A stretch of 64,000 nt of DNA from Sphaerimonospora mesophila NBRC 14179 = JCM 3151 (lineage in GTDB: Bacteria > Actinomycetota > Actinomycetes > Streptosporangiales > Streptosporangiaceae). Position 1 is the stretch's first letter. Every line of letters starts with the position of its first letter. Location of the stretch: NCBI GenBank assembly GCA_001552515.1, contig BCRI01000012.1, positions 1 to 64,000 on the forward strand, read 5' to 3'. Shown piece after piece: positions 60,151-64,000 of the stretch. The translations under genes and the position numbers were made by a program. The notes below the pieces were generated by a model that had not been told where the DNA came from, ran no database searches, and saw nothing but the letters and a program-made list of their open reading frames with translations.

Positions 60151-60825
60151 ATGAGAATTGCTCCGGTTGGCCCGCGACGTGCGGCCCGTGGCCTCGGCGT
60201 CACCGCGGCGGCCGTGCTCGGCCTGGCGCTGGTGGCGGCGCCGTCGGTCGCACAGCCGGTCGCACAGCCGGTCGCACAGTCGGTCGCGCAGGGAGCGTCC
60301 GAAAGCGGTGTCGGGGACATCGCGGCGATCTCGCGCCCCGCACAGCCCGCCGCGACCCCGCACACCGTCCTCACCTGCTCGGCCAAGACGGTCAAGCCGA
60401 TCACCTTCGACCCGCCGCTCACCCAGCGGGCCCAGTCGGTGACCACCCGCGGCGCGATCTCACTGCTCAACTGCACCTCCCCCGACAACAGCCATCCCCG
60501 ACCCCGCTCGGGGCAGCTCACCTTCGAGGGCAGCGGCCTGGCGACGTGCACCGGCGTCAAGAACGCCACCGGCAGCGGCACGATCACCTGGAAGGACGCC
60601 CAGGGCACCAAGCTGGGGACCTCCACCGTGCGCCCCAATCTCAACGCGATCGACTCCTACAACCCCGGCAGCGCCCTGCTCTTCGGTGAGATCACCGCCG
60701 GGATGCTGAAGGGGACGCGCACATCCGGCAGGGCCATACCCACCACCGACATCAGCAAGTGCTCCACCACGGGCCTGACCGGCGTCGAGGGCGCGGGCAC
60801 CATGGACTTCATCACGGTGGGCTGA
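60151..60825 (+). CDS. Secreted protein of unknown function
   Basis: A 224-aa protein with a signal peptide (MRIAPVGPRRAARGLGVTAA..., ending near AAPSVAQ). The cleavage region continues as a repeated Val-Ala-Gln-(Pro/Ser) tetrapeptide from a 12-bp tandem repeat. The mature domain (residues about 75-224) has four Cys: LTCSAKTVKPITFDP, ISLLNCTSPD, GLATCTGVKNATGSGTITWK and DISKCSTTG, likely two disulfides, and looks all-beta. The closing TGLTGVEGAGTMDFITVG is similar to cell-surface or spore-associated secreted proteins of actinomycetes, but no family is recognised. ATG 60151 has GGGAGG. Confidence 0.72.
   Translation: MRIAPVGPRRAARGLGVTAAAVLGLALVAAPSVAQPVAQPVAQSVAQGASESGVGDIAAISRPAQPAATPHTVLTCSAKTVKPITFDPPLTQRAQSVTTRGAISLLNCTSPDNSHPRPRSGQLTFEGSGLATCTGVKNATGSGTITWKDAQGTKLGTSTVRPNLNAIDSYNPGSALLFGEITAGMLKGTRTSGRAIPTTDISKCSTTGLTGVEGAGTMDFITVG
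60244..60291 (+). repeat. 12-bp tandem repeat at the signal-peptide junction
   Basis: Four units of (T/C)CGGTCGCACAG, encoding (S/P)VAQ four times, start near the predicted signal-peptide cleavage site of the 60151 protein. The last unit differs by one further base. Confidence 0.88.
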
Positions 60826-60874
60826 GCCGGACCCCGGGACCGGGATCGACGACCTCCGGTCAGGGGACCCGGGA

Positions 60875-60918
60875 GCGGGCCGGTGGCCGCGCCTCGTCAG
60901 CAGGCGCGCCCGGCCCGC
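60875..60918. terminator. Two-part hairpin between convergent genes at 60825 and 60961
   Basis: Outer stem GCGGGCCGG / CCGGCCCGC, inner stem GCGCCT / AGGCGC, with a 7-nt loop. The right arm is followed by CTTTC. It separates a plus-strand gene from the convergent formyltransferase gene. Confidence 0.75.
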
Positions 60919-60960
60919 TTTCGCGTTCAAGGGAGCCGGCATCGAACGGGCGGGCGGCCC

Positions 60961-61905
60961 TCACGGATGACGGGACAGATACCCGCCCATGGTCGTGAAC
61001 ACCTCGTCGGCCGGCAGGTCGGTGCCGTCCTGGGTGCGTACCCGTTCGATCACCAGGCCGTGACTGCGGCCGCGGCGCGCCTCGGCGCCGGCCACGATGA
61101 CGACGCCGTCGCCTTCGCGGATGAACACCCGCCCCGGGGTGCCGCCGTAGACGCCCGTGGAGACCGAGGCCTTCAGGACGCGGAGGCGTTCGCCCCTGTA
61201 GTAGGTGAAAGCGTTGGGGTAGGGGTCGGACTGGGCGCGTACCAGCCGCTCGATGTCCTCGGCCGGCCAGGTCCAGTCGATGTTGCCGTCCTCGAGCGAA
61301 CGCTTGTGGAAGAAGCTGGCCTTGGAGCGGTCCTGCGGCGTCCAGTCGGTGCGGCCGGAGGCGATGAGGTCGAGGGCCTCGGCGACGATGGGGGCGATGA
61401 GGTCGACGGTGCGGTGGAACAGGTCGGTGGCGGTGTCGTGCGGGCCGACCGGGACGGCCCGCTGCACCACGATGTCCCCGGCGTCCAGGTCGGCGTCCAT
61501 CATGTGGGCGGTGACGCCGACCTCCTTCTCGCCGTTGATGAGGGCCCAGATGAGCGGGGAGAAGCCGGCGTAGGCCGGCAGCAGCGAGTCGTGCACGTTG
61601 AGGGTGCCGTACCGGGGGAGGGTGAAGATCTCCGGCGGTATCCACGTGCGCCAGTTGTTGGCGACGATGAGGTCGGGTTCGACTTTCTTGAGGGTGAGCA
61701 GGAGTTCGTCGTCGGGGCGGTTGCGAAGCAGGACGGGGACGTCGTGCGCCTCGGCCAGCTCCGCCACCGAGTCGTTCCAGATCTTCTCGTAGGCGTGGTC
61801 GCTCCGGGGATGGGTGACCGCTAAGGCCACGTCGTGCCCGGAATCCAGCAGAGCCTGAAGGGTGCGATGCCCCCAGGTCTGATAGCCGAACATCACGACC
61901 CGCAT
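60961..61905 (-). CDS. Hydroxamate-siderophore formyltransferase (Fmt-like)
   Basis: A 314-aa protein of the methionyl-tRNA formyltransferase superfamily. Active-site motifs: YGTLNVHDSLLPAYAGFSPL (Asn and His) and AHMMDADLDAGDIVVQRAVP (Asp). The N-terminal VVMFGYQTWGHRTLQALLDS differs from translation-initiation Fmt. The divergent neighbour is an ornithine N-monooxygenase, and both share a perfect iron box, so it most likely transfers a formyl group to N5-hydroxyornithine for a hydroxamate siderophore (as in CchA-type pathways). ATG 61905 has AAGGAG-like AGGAGAG upstream. Confidence 0.85.
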   Translation of the reverse strand: MRVVMFGYQTWGHRTLQALLDSGHDVALAVTHPRSDHAYEKIWNDSVAELAEAHDVPVLLRNRPDDELLLTLKKVEPDLIVANNWRTWIPPEIFTLPRYGTLNVHDSLLPAYAGFSPLIWALINGEKEVGVTAHMMDADLDAGDIVVQRAVPVGPHDTATDLFHRTVDLIAPIVAEALDLIASGRTDWTPQDRSKASFFHKRSLEDGNIDWTWPAEDIERLVRAQSDPYPNAFTYYRGERLRVLKASVSTGVYGGTPGRVFIREGDGVVIVAGAEARRGRSHGLVIERVRTQDGTDLPADEVFTTMGGYLSRHP

Positions 61906-61952
61906 CGGCGCTCTCCTTGTGAGGGGATGGGATAAAGGTTATGATCGCGCAG

Positions 61953-61971
61953 TTAGGTGAGCCTAACCTAA
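61953..61971. promoter_or_regulatory. Perfect 19-bp iron box (DmdR/IdeR type)
   Basis: TTAGGTGAGCCTAACCTAA is a full DmdR/IdeR site with both halves intact. It sits between the divergent formyltransferase and ornithine monooxygenase genes, so one regulator dimer pair can repress both under iron-replete conditions. Confidence 0.92.
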
Positions 61972-62021
61972 ATCGAACCCTGGTTCCACCCGTTCAGGAC
62001 CGCTCCCTCGAAAGGCCTTCA

Positions 62022-63332
62022 ATGCCCACTGTCGAGCAGCCTGTCCACGATCTCGTCGGCATCGGTTTCGGACCCTCCAACCTCGCCCTGGCCATCGCGC
62101 TGCGCGAGCGCGAGGCGCGCACCGGCGAGCGGATCGACGCGGTGTTCCTGGAAAAGCAGCCATCCTTCGGATGGCACCGCGGCATGCTCCTCGAAGGCAC
62201 GACGATGCAGGTCTCCTTTCTCAAGGACCTGGTCACCATGCGCAATCCCGCCAGCGAATTCAGCTTCCTGTGCTACCTCAAGGCGCGCGGTCGAATGCTG
62301 GATTTCATCAACCACAAAACGATGTTCCCCTCCCGCATGGAGTTCCACGACTACCTGGAGTGGGCCGCGACCCACTTCGCCGACCAGGTCGAGTACGGCT
62401 CCGAGGTCGTGGCGGTCACCCCCGTCACCGTCGACGGAACGATGGAGTGCCTCGATGTGGTGATACGCCGGGGCGAGGGCGAGCTGAGCACCCGTCGCAC
62501 CCGCAACCTGGTCGTCGCCGTCGGCCTGGATCCGGTCTTACCCGACGGGGTGGTCAGCGACGAACGCGTCTGGCACAGCGAAGAACTCCTGGACAGACTG
62601 CCCTCGGTCACGGAGCCCCGCCGGTTCGTGGTCGTCGGCGCGGGCCAGAGTGCCGCCGAGGTGACCGATCACCTGCACGGCAGGTTCCCCCGGGCCGAGG
62701 TGTACGCGGTGTTCTCCAAGTACGGCTACACCGTCGCCGACGACAGCTCCTTCGCCAACCGCATCTTCGACTCCGCCGCGGTCGACCACTACTTCCAGGC
62801 GCCGGAGACGGTCAAGGAACGCCTGCGTGCCTATCACGCCTCCACCAACTACTCCGTGGTCGACCTCGACCTCATCGACGAGCTGTACCGCAGGCACTAC
62901 CAGGAGAAGGTGCAGGGCAGGGAGCGACTGCGCATCCTCAACGCCTCCAGGCTCGCCGAGGTCGCGCGGGGCGCCGAGGGCCTGCGCGTCACCGTCGAGT
63001 TCCTGCCCACCGGGGAACGGACCGTCCTGGAGGCCGATGTGCTCGTCTACGCCACCGGCTACCGGCCCGGCGACCCGCTGACCCTGCTGGGCGACACCGG
63101 CGAGCACTGTGAGCGGCTGCCCTCGGGCGCCCTGCGCATCGAGCGCGACTACCGGATCGCCACCTCGGCGCACCTGCGCTGCGGCATCTACGTGCAGGGG
63201 GCGACCGAGCACACCCACGGCCTGACCTCGACGCTGCTGTCCAACACCGCCGTTCGGGCCGGCGAGATCGTCGATGCGCTGGCCGGGCGGCTGCGCGACA
63301 GCGGCCGCGGCACCTACGCGTTCTCGCGCTGA
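62022..63332 (+). CDS. L-ornithine (or lysine) N-monooxygenase
   Basis: A 436-aa flavin N-hydroxylating monooxygenase of the SidA/PvdA/IucD family. FAD motif LVGIGFGPSNLALAIALRER, substrate and flavin region MQVSFLKDLVTMRNPASEF, NADPH motif RFVVVGAGQSAAEVTDHLHG, and the C-terminal ATGYRPGDPL. The length and the ASEFSFLCYL segment suit ornithine N5-hydroxylation, the first step of hydroxamate siderophores. ATG 62022 has AAAGG 6 nt upstream; an in-frame upstream codon would place the start inside the iron-box leader. Convergent with the esterase gene downstream. Confidence 0.92.
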   Translation: MPTVEQPVHDLVGIGFGPSNLALAIALREREARTGERIDAVFLEKQPSFGWHRGMLLEGTTMQVSFLKDLVTMRNPASEFSFLCYLKARGRMLDFINHKTMFPSRMEFHDYLEWAATHFADQVEYGSEVVAVTPVTVDGTMECLDVVIRRGEGELSTRRTRNLVVAVGLDPVLPDGVVSDERVWHSEELLDRLPSVTEPRRFVVVGAGQSAAEVTDHLHGRFPRAEVYAVFSKYGYTVADDSSFANRIFDSAAVDHYFQAPETVKERLRAYHASTNYSVVDLDLIDELYRRHYQEKVQGRERLRILNASRLAEVARGAEGLRVTVEFLPTGERTVLEADVLVYATGYRPGDPLTLLGDTGEHCERLPSGALRIERDYRIATSAHLRCGIYVQGATEHTHGLTSTLLSNTAVRAGEIVDALAGRLRDSGRGTYAFSR

Positions 63333-63371
63333 CCCTCGATGGACGACCTGCGACCGACCTGATGGCCGAGG

Positions 63372-64000
63372 TCACGACCGGGCGAGCACCCAGGCGACAT
63401 CCCTGATCAGGGCGTGCCGCCAGCCCGCCCGGTCGTGGGCCGAGGCCGACCGTGAGATCCGTACGGTCGCACCGGCCTGTTCTGTGAGGGTCTCGACCAA
63501 CTCGCAGTGCGGCAGCATCCGCGCCTCGTGTTCCCCCACGTCGAACGCGACCCGCAGACCGGACAGGTCGGGGCGCTCACGCAGGCGCGCGGCGATGGCG
63601 CCGCCGACCGGACCGGCCATGGGGTCGGCCAGGTTCGCGGCGTCGGGCGTCCACCAGAAGGACGCCGACTGGCAGGCGACGCCGGACACCAGATCAGGGA
63701 ACTCCAGCGCCGCGTACATCGCGCTCAGCCCGCCGAGGCTCTGCCCGGCGACGACCAGCCGGTCATGGTCGGCGGGTACGCCGCTGTCGGCCACCAGCGG
63801 CAGCAGTTCTTCCCGGATCGCCTCCCACAGTTCGGGCCTGCAGCCGAACTCGACGTCCCTGGCCCTCGCGGGCAGGAAGACGAGCGTGACGGCGGGCATC
63901 TCGCCATGGGCGACGGCCGAGTCGAACGCGGTCATGGCCGGGTGCAGGTACAGCCAGTCGTCCCCGTCGAGCAGCAGCACGATCGGGCCGCCGCCGCCCG
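63372..64000 (-). CDS. Enterochelin-esterase-like (Fes) alpha/beta hydrolase, C-terminal part
   Basis: The frame runs off the right edge; only the C-terminal about 209 residues are present (the start lies beyond 64000). It begins VLLLDGDDWLYLHPAMTAFD, then MPAVTLVFLPARARDVEFGC with RPELWEAIREELLPLVAD. The nucleophile elbow is VVAGQSLGGLSAMYAALEFP (Ser in GQSLGG), and the late His is in SASAHDRAGWRHALIRDVAW. Fes and IroD-type enzymes release iron by hydrolysing imported ferric siderophores; here the partner would be a hydroxamate or mixed siderophore. Only the family, not the substrate, follows from the sequence. Confidence 0.85.
   Translation of the reverse strand, partial: GGGGPIVLLLDGDDWLYLHPAMTAFDSAVAHGEMPAVTLVFLPARARDVEFGCRPELWEAIREELLPLVADSGVPADHDRLVVAGQSLGGLSAMYAALEFPDLVSGVACQSASFWWTPDAANLADPMAGPVGGAIAARLRERPDLSGLRVAFDVGEHEARMLPHCELVETLTEQAGATVRISRSASAHDRAGWRHALIRDVAWVLARS

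Overview
The window is high-GC, densely packed actinomycete DNA. Frequent GTG/TTG starts, ATGA/GTGA stop-start overlaps, few terminators, DmdR/IdeR-type iron boxes, two sites matching the BldD consensus and a gas vesicle operon point to a filamentous, sporulating actinobacterium. Streptosporangiales (Nonomuraea/Streptosporangium-like) is my inference from gene content, not from a database match.

Layout. 3-4399: gas vesicle operon (SRPBCC protein, gvpA, F, G, O, J, L, S, K). 4433-13156: an FbpA-like binding lipoprotein gene, divergent from a run encoding PiT phosphate permease, DUF47/PhoU-like protein, FbpB/FbpC-like ABC transporter, HAD phosphatase, inositol-monophosphatase-like enzyme and Cof-type HAD phosphatase; together they suggest import and intracellular dephosphorylation of an organophosphate. 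13233-15495: small secreted protein and the first DGPF/ECF42 sigma pair. 15615-17216: secreted GH18 chitinase behind a long near-perfect palindrome. 17451-18806: unknown protein and DinB/DUF664 protein. 18922-23974: ferric-siderophore ABC importer and a divergent PPOX flavoprotein, both with iron boxes. 24352-24669: secreted peptide gene behind a BldD-type palindrome.

25017-42547 looks like an orphan biosynthetic locus in two translationally coupled operons separated by an EF-hand gene. Operon 1: two Gfo/Idh/MocA oxidoreductases, TIM-barrel isomerase, M20 hydrolase, Ldh2-type dehydrogenase, unrecognised protein. Operon 2: two DegT-type aminotransferases, UbiA prenyltransferase, FAD oxidoreductase, acyl-adenylating enzyme, double-length CaiB/BaiF protein, and an adenylating enzyme fused in frame to a methyltransferase that has its own internal ribosome binding site. 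The combination implies an aminated sugar or cyclitol-like unit, a prenyl-type transfer and activated acyl chemistry. I cannot name the product.

42635-57539: lipoprotein, ABC exporter, AraC-VOC-PPOX operon, aldo/keto reductase divergent from a TetR regulator over a clear operator, UvrA-like ABC protein, second DGPF/ECF42 pair with the same TGTCGA promoter element, MFS transporter, AftB-like glycosyltransferase and MurG-like glycosyltransferase. 57828-60825: MMPL transporter and secreted protein, each preceded by a BldD-type site. 60961-64000: hydroxamate siderophore genes (formyltransferase, ornithine N-monooxygenase, Fes-like esterase running off the end) around a perfect 19-bp iron box. No rRNA, tRNA, CRISPR array, insertion sequence or prophage was recognised.
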